Origin: Candidatus Krumholzibacteriia bacterium
GTDB lineage: Bacteria; Krumholzibacteriota; Krumholzibacteriia; Krumholzibacteriales; Krumholzibacteriaceae
Length of the DNA: 50,487 nucleotides
Assembly: GCA_023131975.1 (NCBI GenBank)
Contig: JAGLYV010000064.1
Location: 1-50,487, forward strand
Direction of reading: 5' to 3'
Shown one piece after another: positions 32,903 to 41,235 of this stretch (within the stretch, counting starts at the first letter, position 1; every line of letters starts with the position of its first letter). Both the position numbers and the translations under genes were made by a program. The notes beneath the pieces are model-generated. The model was not told where the DNA came from. It searched no databases and saw only the letters and a program-made list of their open reading frames with translations.

Positions 32903-34078
32903 ATGTTGAGATTTTTCGAGGGATACAGATGTGGGAATTGCGAAAGAGATATTCCCGGCAATTCTATAGCGGGTGAATGTCCATCCTGTCATGGTCCATT
33001 GCTCGGACGGTATGACCTGCCTCTGATAGCATCGAGTATCACAAGGGATGAGTTCTATGCCTGCGGTCAGGGCATCTGGAGATTCAGGCCGCTTCTTCCG
33101 CCATTCACCAGGGAATTGTCGCTGGGTGAGGGCAATACGCCCTTACTCAGAGCGGAACGACTCGAAAAAGAGACAGGCATCGAGCGTCTCTTCATTAAGG
33201 ATGAATCGGCGAATCCGACCGGATCTTTCAAGGCCCGGGGGATGGCCGCCGCAGTCACGAGGGTTCTCGATCTCGGTGCGAAGGCGGCCTTCGTGCCGTC
33301 CGCCGGCAACGCGGGACTCGCTCTTGCGGCTTACGGCGCGAGCGCCGGGCTGGAGACGAAGATATATATCCCTTCTGTCACTCCTGACGGAGTTGCCGAA
33401 GAATGCAGGGCATACGGGGCGAAAGTCGTTGTTGTCGAGGGGATACTGCCTGACGCGGCAAAGAAGATGGGAGAAGATCTCAAAGGTTCAGACGGGATCG
33501 TCCTGAGTACTTTCAGGGAACCATGCCGGGTCGAGGGCAAGAAGACGATAGCTTTCGAACTGGAAGCACAGTTGGGTTATAAGAGTCCCGACTGGATAAT
33601 CTTCCCGACCGGAGGAGGGACAGGTATCGTCGCGATCTGGAAAGCATACCGGGAACTGGAGCAACTGGGCTGGCTCGATGGAAAGAGGCCCGCGATGGCC
33701 GTCGTGCAGTCAAGCGGATGCGCCCCTGTAGTAAAAGCCTTCGAGAACGGTGAAGAGACGATGAAGGTATGGGATTTCCCCGAGACATCAGCCGCGGGTA
33801 TCAGGGTGCCAGGCTCGAGGGCGGACAGGCAGATACTGGAAGCCCTGCGAGACACCGGGGGAGTGGCGGTGGCGGTCGATGACCAGGAGATCATGATGGC
33901 TGCCGGGGAGATGACGTCATTGACAGGTGTGTTTCCATCTCCCGAGGGAGCAGCCACACTGGCAGGTCTTCGTGCTCTCATACAAAAGGGGACTATCGAT
34001 CGTTCCGAGAGAGTAGTGCTGGTAAATACGGCGGGATGGTCCAGATACAGGTTTATGCTGGATCCATTCAGGGAGTAA
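32903..34078 (+). CDS. thrC: Threonine synthase
   Basis: This 391-residue fold-type II PLP enzyme has a zinc ribbon at the N terminus (Cys10, Cys13, Cys26, Cys29; YRCGNC and ECPSCHG), as in many archaeal-type threonine synthases. PLP Lys110 is in NPTGSFKARGMA. SAGNAGLALAAYGASAG (133 on) and the glycine-rich phosphate loop PTGGGTGIVAIWKAY follow. It converts O-phosphohomoserine to threonine. Related enzymes (threonine dehydratase, cysteate synthase) share the fold, so the exact reaction is slightly uncertain. The ATG lies only three bases after GGAGG; the TTG one codon later has better spacing. No other threonine-pathway gene is adjacent. Confidence 0.88.
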   Translation: MLRFFEGYRCGNCERDIPGNSIAGECPSCHGPLLGRYDLPLIASSITRDEFYACGQGIWRFRPLLPPFTRELSLGEGNTPLLRAERLEKETGIERLFIKDESANPTGSFKARGMAAAVTRVLDLGAKAAFVPSAGNAGLALAAYGASAGLETKIYIPSVTPDGVAEECRAYGAKVVVVEGILPDAAKKMGEDLKGSDGIVLSTFREPCRVEGKKTIAFELEAQLGYKSPDWIIFPTGGGTGIVAIWKAYRELEQLGWLDGKRPAMAVVQSSGCAPVVKAFENGEETMKVWDFPETSAAGIRVPGSRADRQILEALRDTGGVAVAVDDQEIMMAAGEMTSLTGVFPSPEGAATLAGLRALIQKGTIDRSERVVLVNTAGWSRYRFMLDPFRE

Positions 34079-34105
34079 AAAATGGGAGGACTGGAGTCCC
34101 CCCAT
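34076..34105 (-). terminator. Rho-independent terminator for the DUF4384 gene
   Basis: An 11-bp stem with one mismatch (ATGGGAGGACT at 34082-34092 against AGTCCCCCCAT at 34095-34105) is followed on the minus strand by six T. It lies about 85 bases beyond the leftward DUF4384 gene and touches the thrC stop codon. Confidence 0.65.
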
Positions 34106-34123
34106 CATCTCATCAACGTCTAT

Positions 34124-34160
34124 AGAATCAGTATAACTCGCGGAATCAGTATCAGTTACG
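34124..34160. repeat. Imperfect 18-bp direct repeat
   Basis: GAATCAGTAT occurs at 34125-34134 and 34143-34152 with an 18-bp period; the flanking bases are only partly alike. It lies between convergent thrC and the DUF4384 gene. Confidence 0.7.
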
Positions 34161-34190
34161 GAACCTGAGTCCGCGATCATCCCATAAAGC

Positions 34191-36173
34191 CTAACGTCTT
34201 TTGCCCTTGCTGGAGCTGCTTCTCGAACTACTCCCGGACGACCGGCTGGAAGAACTCCTGCTGCTCGACGAACTCGACCTCGATGAACTCGAAGTCGATC
34301 TCGAGGAAGAACTCCTCCGTACCGAACTGCTGCTCGAACTGCTTGATGATCTGGTCGAAGGACTTTTCCTCGACGACGAGCTTTTTCTCGCGGAAGAATT
34401 TTTCCTGGATGGAGGACTTTTTTCCGCGGGAGGACTCTTCCTGGTCGAGGAGCTCTTTCGCGTTGTCGATCTTTCCGGGGTCTTCCTCTCGGAAGATGAT
34501 CTCTCGCTCGATCTGGAACGGTCTATAGTCCGTGACTTTCTCTCTGTAGTGCCGCTTTTGCGTCCTGTCGTCGATTCTCTTTCCGTAGATCGTTTGCTTC
34601 TCCACACCCTGCTACGGGTGGAGCTGCCTGTAGAGCGTGTGCCGGTCTTGCCCCTGTCGATCGTCCTGGACCCCTTGTCGGAGGTCGGTCTGTTGATATC
34701 CCTCGTCTTGTTGGTGCCTGTCCTGGAATTGCCACCGTAGATCACCCTTGATGGAGGTGTCCGGCGGCTGTTTACCTGTGGCTTCCTTCTGACCAGCGAA
34801 TTTCCTGATGCCGGCGAAGAACCGCGGGTATAGGTTCCCCTGTCATTTCTGACCTTCCCGGCGACCCTGGCGTCACGGCTTGCCAGCTTCGTATCTCCAA
34901 GCCTGCTGTCCCTGAGGGTCCGGTCCCTCGTAGTCCTGACCGAGGACGAAGTGTAATTGAGGGCACGCTTGGTAAAAGACCGGTTCGCGTATATCGACCT
35001 TGAATTGCGGTAGAAATCGCGGTTGTGATAATCGTGGTGCCAGTGGTGGTAGCCCCCGGGATAGTAGTATGAGTTATAATACCACGGGTTGTAATACCCG
35101 TAGGTGCATCCCCAATTGTACCTGTAGTAGTTGCTCGCGTACCACGAATGGAAAGGCCAGTGGTGATAGTAGTAGTTATCCCAGTGGAAGGAGAATCCCG
35201 AATAGCCGAAGTCCCAGTACCAGGGATCGTAGTTGGTGTAGTACCAGCTCCTGTACGCGGGATAGTTGAACCTGTAGGGATAGTCGTAGTTCGTATAGTA
35301 CACGGAGAGATAGACCTTCGAATCCGAGTCGTCGTAATAATCCTCATCGTCCCAGTCGCTGGTTACGTTGTCAGCGTAGTAGGTCGAAGAATAATATTCA
35401 TCTTCTTCCTCGGCCTTGTCGGCATCATCGACGTGTTTTACGGCGTAAAGAGCCGGATAGGGGTAATAAAGGTCGTCCTCATCGTAGATCATCTGCTCGA
35501 TATAGATCTCCGGGCACTCCATGGCGTACGGATCCTCTATGTTCCCGTCTCCATGGCATTTGTCGCAGAGGTATCTCGGATAGTCTACCTCGCGGTTGAT
35601 GTAGAAATATGTGTAATCGGTCGAAATGGGCACAGTATCGGCGTCACGGATGATATCCTCGTCGAGGAGGTTGAAAGCAAGAAAAGGATCCATATCGACC
35701 CTTAATTGCTCATCCCTGAGCTGATAGCCGTTTTTCTCAAGGAACTTCAGTTCATTGCTGTTGATGCGGTCGCCATCAGTCACGGCAACGGCGTGGATAT
35801 ACTCGATACCCGTTTTGCCCGACACTTCCCATTTTATTCCCTTGCTCTTTTCGGGAAGGAAGTGGACCTTTCCCTTTCTGGTTTTGGTTATCACTCCATC
35901 AGCGGGATAAAGAAGCTGTACCAGGCCCTCACTGTCGATGTTGTAGATCACGACATAGGCGTCCCGTTCGGTCTGGAAAGTAAGGTTTATATTCCTGCCG
36001 GGCAGCAATACAGAACCCTTTCCCCCGATGAGACGGAGTGACAGCCCGACATCGCTCCGGGCGTACTGGGCCGGATACGAGGTCGTTCTTGTTATCTCCA
36101 CCGGTAATGCGTTTGAAACGCTGAATGGAATCAAGACGACAAACAGAAGGAAGAGCATTAGCTTGCGTGTCAT
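34191..36173 (-). CDS. Exported DUF4384 protein with CxxCH motif, Tyr/Trp-rich middle and Arg/Ser-rich tail
   Basis: This 660-residue protein starts with a signal peptide (MTRKLMLFLLFVVLIPFS). A DUF4384-like beta domain follows (about 45-130; LPGRNINLTFQTERDAYVVI and SEGLVQLLYPADG). Next comes CDKCHGDG near residue 203, which could be a c-type haem site or half of a DnaJ-type zinc motif. The middle 160 residues are extraordinarily rich in Tyr, Trp, His and Asp. The last 240 residues are low-complexity and strongly basic, dominated by Arg/Ser/Thr, ending in long Ser-Arg runs and KGKRR. The ATG was chosen because GGGAG lies eight bases before it; a GTG three codons upstream is possible. DUF4384 proteins are often surface or stress associated; function here is unknown. 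Confidence 0.75.
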   Translation of the reverse strand: MTRKLMLFLLFVVLIPFSVSNALPVEITRTTSYPAQYARSDVGLSLRLIGGKGSVLLPGRNINLTFQTERDAYVVIYNIDSEGLVQLLYPADGVITKTRKGKVHFLPEKSKGIKWEVSGKTGIEYIHAVAVTDGDRINSNELKFLEKNGYQLRDEQLRVDMDPFLAFNLLDEDIIRDADTVPISTDYTYFYINREVDYPRYLCDKCHGDGNIEDPYAMECPEIYIEQMIYDEDDLYYPYPALYAVKHVDDADKAEEEDEYYSSTYYADNVTSDWDDEDYYDDSDSKVYLSVYYTNYDYPYRFNYPAYRSWYYTNYDPWYWDFGYSGFSFHWDNYYYHHWPFHSWYASNYYRYNWGCTYGYYNPWYYNSYYYPGGYHHWHHDYHNRDFYRNSRSIYANRSFTKRALNYTSSSVRTTRDRTLRDSRLGDTKLASRDARVAGKVRNDRGTYTRGSSPASGNSLVRRKPQVNSRRTPPSRVIYGGNSRTGTNKTRDINRPTSDKGSRTIDRGKTGTRSTGSSTRSRVWRSKRSTERESTTGRKSGTTERKSRTIDRSRSSERSSSERKTPERSTTRKSSSTRKSPPAEKSPPSRKNSSARKSSSSRKSPSTRSSSSSSSSSVRRSSSSRSTSSSSRSSSSSSRSSSSRSSGSSSRSSSSKGKRR

Positions 36174-36518
36174 GACACTCACTCCCTTCAGGGGTTGTTT
36201 CTAACGGGGCGTAAACTCGATCTCGAATGACCGGGATACAAATCTACCGCAGCCACACACTATAAGTATAGCGGCTTTCCGGTCTTTTTACAAGTTCTAC
36301 TCCCGTTTTTATGCATCCCTGCTACCTTTCTGATGGCCTGATGGCCTGGTGGATGCTGGTGGCTGCTATCTCTGCCGTTCGGAGTCGGAGGAGATGGCCG
36401 CCTCTCTATTAATAGTACGTTTCAGGCCACCTTCAGGTTTCATTCATATTGAAACTAACTTGACCCATAGAGAGTACAATGATAGTGTGCGCGGTGACGT
36501 TGGAAAAGGAGGATACAA
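36174..36518. other. Divergent intergenic region between DUF4384 gene and tolQ
   Basis: No gene is seen in these 345 bases. The left part holds the leftward promoter. The middle contains a tandem TGATGGCC pair (36331-36346) followed by GGTGG/GCTGG-rich sequence. On the right, TTGACC (36460-36465) and TACAAT (36475-36480) are present but only nine bases apart, so no convincing rightward promoter for the tol operon could be placed. AAAGGAGG just before tolQ is the only clear signal there. Confidence 0.6.
36265..36293 (-). promoter_or_regulatory. Candidate sigma70 promoter for the DUF4384 gene
   Basis: Minus-strand TTGTAA (36288-36293) and TATACT (36265-36270, five of six) are 17 bases apart. 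The -10 overlaps the small inverted repeat CTATA-AG-TATAG. The predicted leader is about 85 bases. Confidence 0.45.
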
Positions 36519-37208
36519 ATGATGTTCGACGGGTTACCGGTATTTATGTTTATGTCTGGCAGCTTTTCGGAGCTGATTGCCAATACAGGGGTACTTGCAA
36601 AGACAATCCTTGCCGTCCTGCTGGTCTTGTCGGTCGTATCGTGGACGATAATCTTCGAAAAGGTGAAGTTTTTCAGGCGCGCGGGCAGACAGAGCGAAAA
36701 GTTCAGGAAGGCTTTCGAAAAGGAAAAATCGCTCCGGACCATCGCCGGAAAGGCGGATAAACTGCCGGATGCTCCGGAAGCTGCTCTCGTACGGGCCGTG
36801 AGTGGTGTTGTGGATAGTGGAGAGGTAAGGGATCCTGCGAATCTCGACCGATATATCGATTCCGGGATCGAGACGCAGGTAGCCGAGTGGGAATCGTACC
36901 TGATCTTTCTGTCGACTACGGCGACCGTTTCTCCGTTCCTCGGCCTTCTCGGCACGGTCTGGGGTATCATGAGCTCTTTCCTCAGTATGGGGGTTAGGGG
37001 CTCGGCCAATCTCTACGTGATCGGTCCGGGTATCGCGGACGCGTTGATCACGACGATCTTCGGACTGGGCGCTGCTATCCCCGCCGTGATCGGCTATAAC
37101 TACATCCTCAGGATGGTAAAGAGAAAAGAAGACGATCTCACATCGTTCTCGGTCCGGTTCAGGGTACGTATACTCGAACGTCGATACCAGGAACTGGAGG
37201 AACGATGA
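36519..37208 (+). CDS. tolQ: TolQ (MotA/TolQ/ExbB proton channel family)
   Basis: This 229-residue inner-membrane protein has one N-terminal helix, a cytoplasmic loop and two C-terminal helices. They carry the TolQ/ExbB signature FLGLLGTVWGIMSSF and GIADALITTIFGLGAAIPAV. With TolR it forms a proton-driven motor that energises TolA and keeps the outer membrane constricted during division. AAAGGAGG lies upstream of two adjacent ATG codons; either may be used. It is the first of six consecutive tol-pal genes. Confidence 0.93.
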   Translation: MMFDGLPVFMFMSGSFSELIANTGVLAKTILAVLLVLSVVSWTIIFEKVKFFRRAGRQSEKFRKAFEKEKSLRTIAGKADKLPDAPEAALVRAVSGVVDSGEVRDPANLDRYIDSGIETQVAEWESYLIFLSTTATVSPFLGLLGTVWGIMSSFLSMGVRGSANLYVIGPGIADALITTIFGLGAAIPAVIGYNYILRMVKRKEDDLTSFSVRFRVRILERRYQELEER

Positions 37209-37244
37209 TCTCCAGAGGAAAAGCGGGATTCGCGGGAGGACGAT

Positions 37245-37643
37245 ATGAAACATAAACGTTATTCTGCGCTGGCCGAGATCAACATCACCAATCTCGTCGA
37301 TGTGATGATGGTCCTTCTGATCGCGTTCATGCTCACCGCGCCTTTCCTGCAGGCGGGGGTCCGTCTCAACCTTCCCAAAGCCGAGGCGAAGGTCATCGAA
37401 GAGCAGGAGGGTGTGACGATCTCGATAGACAGCGAAGGTGACATATTTATCGGCAAAGAAAGGGTAGCCTGGCGCAATTTCTCCGCCGAACTCAGAAAAG
37501 CCCTCGATACTGAAGCACCCCGTGTATTTCTCAGAGCGGATAAAGAAACGAAATACGGGGCGGTCATGAGAGTGATCGCGCGTGTCAAGATGATGGGAAT
37601 AGAAGATCTGGGGCTCATCTCCGAACAGGAAGAACGCGGTTGA
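37245..37643 (+). CDS. tolR: TolR (ExbD/TolR family)
   Basis: This 132-residue protein has a single N-terminal transmembrane helix containing the conserved Asp in NLVDVMMVLLIAFM. The periplasmic domain has VTISIDSEGDIFIG and VFLRADKETKYG, the ExbD/TolR pattern. It partners TolQ in coupling the proton gradient to TolA. GGGAGG precedes the ATG. It lies between tolQ and the TolA/TonB-like gene. Confidence 0.92.
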   Translation: MKHKRYSALAEINITNLVDVMMVLLIAFMLTAPFLQAGVRLNLPKAEAKVIEEQEGVTISIDSEGDIFIGKERVAWRNFSAELRKALDTEAPRVFLRADKETKYGAVMRVIARVKMMGIEDLGLISEQEERG

Positions 37644-37662
37644 AAGCCGGGGGTGTGGGAGG

Positions 37663-38301
37663 ATGAGGTTTTCACTTCTTATATCGTTCCTTATTCATGT
37701 GCTCGTCCTGGCAGCGCTGTTTTTTGTTGTCAAGGCCGTACCCGACATGAAACTTCCGAAGAAGATATATTCTGTAAAGATACTTCAGCCGATCCTGAGG
37801 AAAACCGAACCGGAATCCCCGAAAAAAGTGGAAGTCAAAAGCGAAGTGAAGGTCAAAAAGCCTGAACCGTCAAAACCGAAGCCGAAAAAGAAAAAAACGG
37901 AGAAAAAGCCAGAGGTAAAAAAAGAAGAGCCGAAACAGGCCGAGGCCGAAAAACCGATGGATGTCTCGGTGGAAAAGGATCAGGCTTCGCTGACCTCGAT
38001 GGCGGTCGATGCCCCGCGCTTTCCCTTCTCATACTATCTTTCGGCGATCGAGAGAAAGGTCTCCGGTCACTGGTTCTCTTCCGAGTCCGGCCGGGGTGAG
38101 GGATTCAGTTGCGTTGTTTATTTCAGGCTTGCACGCAGGGGGAACGTCAGCGATGTAAGGATCGAGCAGAGCTCCGGAAACGCGTATTTCGACCGGTCGG
38201 CGCAGAGGGCCATCAGGAGTTCCGCGCCGTTTCCGCCTCTTCCAAAAGCATTTACCGAGCCGTGGCTCGGAATACATTTCACCTTTATTCAGAAAGACTG
38301 A
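37663..38301 (+). CDS. TolA/TonB-like energy transducer
   Basis: This protein of 212 residues has an N-terminal membrane anchor (residues 4-24) and a Lys/Pro/Glu-rich periplasmic spacer (about 45-100, KPEPSKPKPKKKK). The C-terminal TonB/TolA-type domain has YLSAIERKVSGHW, VVYFRLARRGNVSDVRIEQS and FDRSAQRAIRSSAPFPPLP. Its place between tolR and tolB argues that it serves as TolA, linking the TolQR motor to Pal/TolB, although the domain looks TonB-like. GGGAGG precedes ATG. Confidence 0.88.
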   Translation: MRFSLLISFLIHVLVLAALFFVVKAVPDMKLPKKIYSVKILQPILRKTEPESPKKVEVKSEVKVKKPEPSKPKPKKKKTEKKPEVKKEEPKQAEAEKPMDVSVEKDQASLTSMAVDAPRFPFSYYLSAIERKVSGHWFSSESGRGEGFSCVVYFRLARRGNVSDVRIEQSSGNAYFDRSAQRAIRSSAPFPPLPKAFTEPWLGIHFTFIQKD

Positions 38302-38307
38302 CAGGTA

Positions 38308-39582
38308 GTGATAATGATGTCGCGAGTACAGATACTGTTTTTTCACCTGATCCTGATCACAGTGGCCATGAGTATTATTCCCGGAACCGGCAGGGCTCAG
38401 ACAGACATCCATCTCAGTACCGAAAAGGCCGGGGCCGGCCGGATACCGATAGTGGTCCGCGATATCGCCGCGGGCAATCCGGGAGAGATGGGAGTGGCCG
38501 GTTATGTCACTAAAGTTCTCCGGCAGGACCTGTTGTTCACCGATATTTTCGAACCTCTCCAGTTCGAGGGCGCTGCCGACACACTTGCCGAAGGCAGGAC
38601 CGCTACGGCTATTATAGAGGGTGTGTTATCCAGAGATGGGGAACATTACATACTCGATACGAGACTCCTCGATTATGCGAGCAGGGAGGAGATCTTCAGC
38701 AAGAGATACAGGTTCGGACGTAATGTCAGAAGGACTGTGGCACATCATATCTGCGATGAGGTCCTATTTTTCCTGGTGGGGGAAAAAGGGGTCGCGACGA
38801 CACGTTTGCTGTTTACCCGGAGAGAAAACGGGGTAAAGAACCTCTACATGATCGATTATGACGGGTACGGGGAACGACAGGTGACAAAAGACGAACTGAT
38901 CGTGTCTCCCCTGTGGCTCGATGCTGGCAGATTCGTTTTTACCTCATACCGGCGGGATAATCCCGATTGTTACCTGATCGATCTGGAGAAGAACACCCGC
39001 AGGAACATCTCTCATCGCAAGGGGATGAATATCGCGGGAAGCTATAATCGAGAACTCGACGAGCTCGCGATGACACTCAGCCTGAGGGGCAACAGTGAGA
39101 TCTACAGGGTGAAAAGTGAGGGTAGTATAGTCAAGCGGCTGACGAATAACAGAGCCATCGAGATCTCGGCATCCTGGTCCCCGAACGGCAGGGAACTCGC
39201 TTTCGTGTCCGACAGGACCCGTTCTCCCCAGCTGTATGTGATGGATTATTACGGAGGAAACGTGAGACGGCTGACGATGACGGGTTCGTACAATACTTCA
39301 CCATCCTGGTCCCCTGAGGGTGATCTTATCGCGTTTGTCTCGAGGGAAGGGTGGCTGTACAGGCTCAGGCTGATCTCCCCGGACGGCCTTTGGGAAGAAA
39401 CGGTGTTCGACGACTATTACAGTTATGAAGATCCGGTCTGGGCTCCCGATGGAAGACATATAGCAGTCACGGTCAAATATGGGGAGGTCCCGTGGATCGT
39501 CATAGTAGACATAGAGACAGAAAGAAGAAGAAAACTGGTTCGTGGGGAGTCGGCTGACTGGTCGCCGCTGGCCGGAGATTGA
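38308..39582 (+). CDS. tolB: TolB periplasmic beta-propeller protein
   Basis: This 424-residue protein has a signal peptide ending near GRAQ. The N-terminal TolB domain has VRDIAAGNPGEMG and LRQDLLFTDIFEP. The C-terminal propeller has WD40-like PD repeats such as SWSPNGRELAFVSDR and SWSPEGDLIAFVS. TolB binds Pal in the periplasm and is part of the envelope-constriction system. The start is GTG at 38308, with ATG codons two and three codons later as alternatives; the ribosome site is weak. It follows the TolA-like gene by six bases. Confidence 0.94.
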   Translation: MIMMSRVQILFFHLILITVAMSIIPGTGRAQTDIHLSTEKAGAGRIPIVVRDIAAGNPGEMGVAGYVTKVLRQDLLFTDIFEPLQFEGAADTLAEGRTATAIIEGVLSRDGEHYILDTRLLDYASREEIFSKRYRFGRNVRRTVAHHICDEVLFFLVGEKGVATTRLLFTRRENGVKNLYMIDYDGYGERQVTKDELIVSPLWLDAGRFVFTSYRRDNPDCYLIDLEKNTRRNISHRKGMNIAGSYNRELDELAMTLSLRGNSEIYRVKSEGSIVKRLTNNRAIEISASWSPNGRELAFVSDRTRSPQLYVMDYYGGNVRRLTMTGSYNTSPSWSPEGDLIAFVSREGWLYRLRLISPDGLWEETVFDDYYSYEDPVWAPDGRHIAVTVKYGEVPWIVIVDIETERRRKLVRGESADWSPLAGD

Positions 39583-39606
39583 CCTTTCCGTAAGAGGCTA
39601 TACTAT
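39579..39606 (+). promoter_or_regulatory. Weak candidate promoter for pal-cpoB
   Basis: TTGACC (39579-39584), overlapping the tolB stop codon, and TACTAT (39601-39606) are 16 bases apart. The 180-bp tolB-pal gap is the longest in the cluster, so an internal promoter is plausible. Confidence 0.3.
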
Positions 39607-39685
39607 CTTCCAGGGCACAAAATTATTTTAAAATATGTGTTTTAATTATTCGGTTTTGCATTTACACTTTGCCCCGATGGAAAAA

Positions 39686-39735
39686 GGAGAGGCTGAGATA
39701 TCAGTTCTAGGGAGAGACTGGGATATCAGTCCCAC
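39686..39735. repeat. Tandem 25-bp repeat upstream of pal
   Basis: Two adjacent 25-base copies begin GGAGAG (39686-39710 and 39711-39735), with 20 of 25 positions identical and a shared GATATCAGT core. The second copy also forms a small hairpin (TGGGA/TCCCA). It lies in the leader of pal. Confidence 0.9.
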
Positions 39736-39762
39736 AGGGAATAAACATGGAGGTACCCTCTC

Positions 39763-40281
39763 ATGACCCGTTTTAACGTTCTGTTTCTCGTTCTGGTGCT
39801 GGCTCTGGTTATGATATTGCCGGCATGCGCCAAAAAAGACGTAGTCGAAGTCCAGGATATCGAGCCTGTCGTGGAAGAGATCGCGCCACCACCGCCTCCT
39901 CTCCAGGAAGAGGTAGAGGAAGTGCCTGTTATCGAGGAGCCCGAGCCGGTAGTCCTCGAAGACATCTTTTTCGATTATGACAAGTTCAATATCAGGGACG
40001 AATACAAAGGCGTTCTGACGGCCAACGCCGAGATGCTTCTGGACAGGCCTGAAGTCACTCTTCTCGTAGAAGGACATTGCGACGAAAGAGGGACGAGCGA
40101 ATATAACCTGGCTCTGGGTGAGAAACGTGCCAAAGCCATACTGGATTTCCTCGTTGCTTACGGAGTGGGCGCCGACAGGCTTTCCCTCGTGAGTTACGGT
40201 GAGGAAAAACCTTTTGACGGTGGCCATGACGAACAGGCATGGGCAAGTAACCGTCGTGCCCACATGGCAGTAAAGCAGTAA
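39763..40281 (+). CDS. pal: Peptidoglycan-associated lipoprotein Pal
   Basis: This 172-residue outer-membrane lipoprotein has a lipobox ILPAC (Cys22). A Pro/Glu-rich tether follows, then an OmpA-like peptidoglycan-binding domain (about 70-172) with FFDYDKFNIRDEY, VEGHCDERGTSEYNLALG and SYGEEKP. Pal ties the outer membrane to the cell wall and is the partner of TolB and TolA. GGAGG precedes ATG. It is followed 30 bp later by the cpoB-like gene. Confidence 0.95.
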   Translation: MTRFNVLFLVLVLALVMILPACAKKDVVEVQDIEPVVEEIAPPPPPLQEEVEEVPVIEEPEPVVLEDIFFDYDKFNIRDEYKGVLTANAEMLLDRPEVTLLVEGHCDERGTSEYNLALGEKRAKAILDFLVAYGVGADRLSLVSYGEEKPFDGGHDEQAWASNRRAHMAVKQ

Positions 40282-40311
40282 GAGTAGTCAAATAGTAAAG
40301 AGATCGATCAT

Positions 40312-41154
40312 ATGAACAGATACCGCGCATGGATGATCCTGGTCATTATCGTTTCCGTCAGTCTCAATGGCGGGTGCTGGGGGCGTAAGTTTTTCAGGGC
40401 TCCCGGAGAGACTATCGAGATCTCCGCGAAGGTGGATTCTCTGTTAAAAGAGAACATGGTCCTTCAGAGACGGGTGTACCAGGTCGAACAGATACTGGTT
40501 TCGCAGCAGGATTATACGCGTGGTGTCAATGCCCAGAACAAGATCGATCTCGAAGAGCTCAAGGATCAGATCAATGCTCTGACCCAGGCTGTCGGAGATA
40601 GCGGATCACCTGTCCGGAGGTGGACACCATCGAGTGCCGCCACCGGGACAAAAGTGTATCAGGACACGGCTTCATCAGTGGATTCTATCCCTGTATCCGG
40701 TGATGAGGCCGGGGTCCTGCCCGATTCCGGACTTGTGACCCGGCAGCCGGTGGTTGAAGAAAATGACGCAATGCCGTCGCCCGAGGAGATCCACAGGCAG
40801 ATCTATCTGGATTTCAGCCGGATGGAATACAAGGTCGCTCTCGACGAATCCGAGATGTTCCTGGAGCGTTACGGAACCCACCCGCTTGGTGAGGAAGTAA
40901 GGTTTATCCGTGGGGAATGTTTCATGGAGCTGGGCCAGTATTTTGACGCGCTAAAGGAATTCTCAGCTATCCTCCAGCAATATCCGGGGGGGCGGAGAAA
41001 ACCCTCATCGCTTCTCAGGATGGCTATATCCTATGAGAAGATCGGAGACAGGGATCTCGCGGTGGGGGTGGCCAGACGGCTGGTAAGGGAACATCCGGGC
41101 AGCGAGGAAGCGTCCGAGGCGAGAGAAAGATTCAGCGACCTGCTGGATGAATGA
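40312..41154 (+). CDS. cpoB: CpoB/YbgF-like lipoprotein with coiled coil and TPR repeats
   Basis: This protein of 280 residues has a lipobox SLNGGC (Cys22), a coiled-coil segment (about 35-80) and a variable linker. A C-terminal tetratricopeptide region (about 155-280) has EEIHRQIYLDFSRMEYKVAL and GQYFDALKEFSAILQQYPGG. This matches the CpoB (YbgF) position and layout downstream of Pal, where it coordinates Tol-Pal activity with peptidoglycan synthesis. Unlike E. coli CpoB it appears to be lipidated. Confidence 0.85.
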   Translation: MNRYRAWMILVIIVSVSLNGGCWGRKFFRAPGETIEISAKVDSLLKENMVLQRRVYQVEQILVSQQDYTRGVNAQNKIDLEELKDQINALTQAVGDSGSPVRRWTPSSAATGTKVYQDTASSVDSIPVSGDEAGVLPDSGLVTRQPVVEENDAMPSPEEIHRQIYLDFSRMEYKVALDESEMFLERYGTHPLGEEVRFIRGECFMELGQYFDALKEFSAILQQYPGGRRKPSSLLRMAISYEKIGDRDLAVGVARRLVREHPGSEEASEARERFSDLLDE

Positions 41155-41165
41155 TCGTCAGGTCT

Positions 41166-41228
41166 ATGATGGCTGTTTTTTGCCGGGAAGACGCGTCTTT
41201 CAACGAAACAGCCACCGGAAGGTCGTGA
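41166..41228 (+). other. Structured leader with nested hairpins and a 20-codon reading frame
   Basis: TGGCTGTTT (41170-41178) is complementary to AAACAGCCA (41206-41214), and the loop contains the perfect palindrome AGACGCGTCT (41189-41198). The same stretch encodes a short open frame starting ATGATG at 41166 and ending TGA at 41226-41228, eight bases before the corC-like gene. It could be a leader peptide or only a structured untranslated region. The ribosome site for the short frame is weak. Confidence 0.45.
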
Positions 41229-41235
41229 CGGTAGA

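Noticed and set aside
34201-34740. Rightward 179-codon Leu/Glu/Asp-rich frame
   Set aside because: It is the exact antisense of the Arg/Ser tail of the DUF4384 protein; the composition follows from that.
35544-35580. CDKCHGDG of the DUF4384 protein as a definite cytochrome haem site
   Set aside because: The same pattern occurs in DnaJ-type zinc motifs; a single CxxCH without other cytochrome features is not enough.
36460-36480. TTGACC and TACAAT as a promoter for the tol operon
   Set aside because: The two boxes are only nine bases apart, and neither has a good partner at 16-18 bases.
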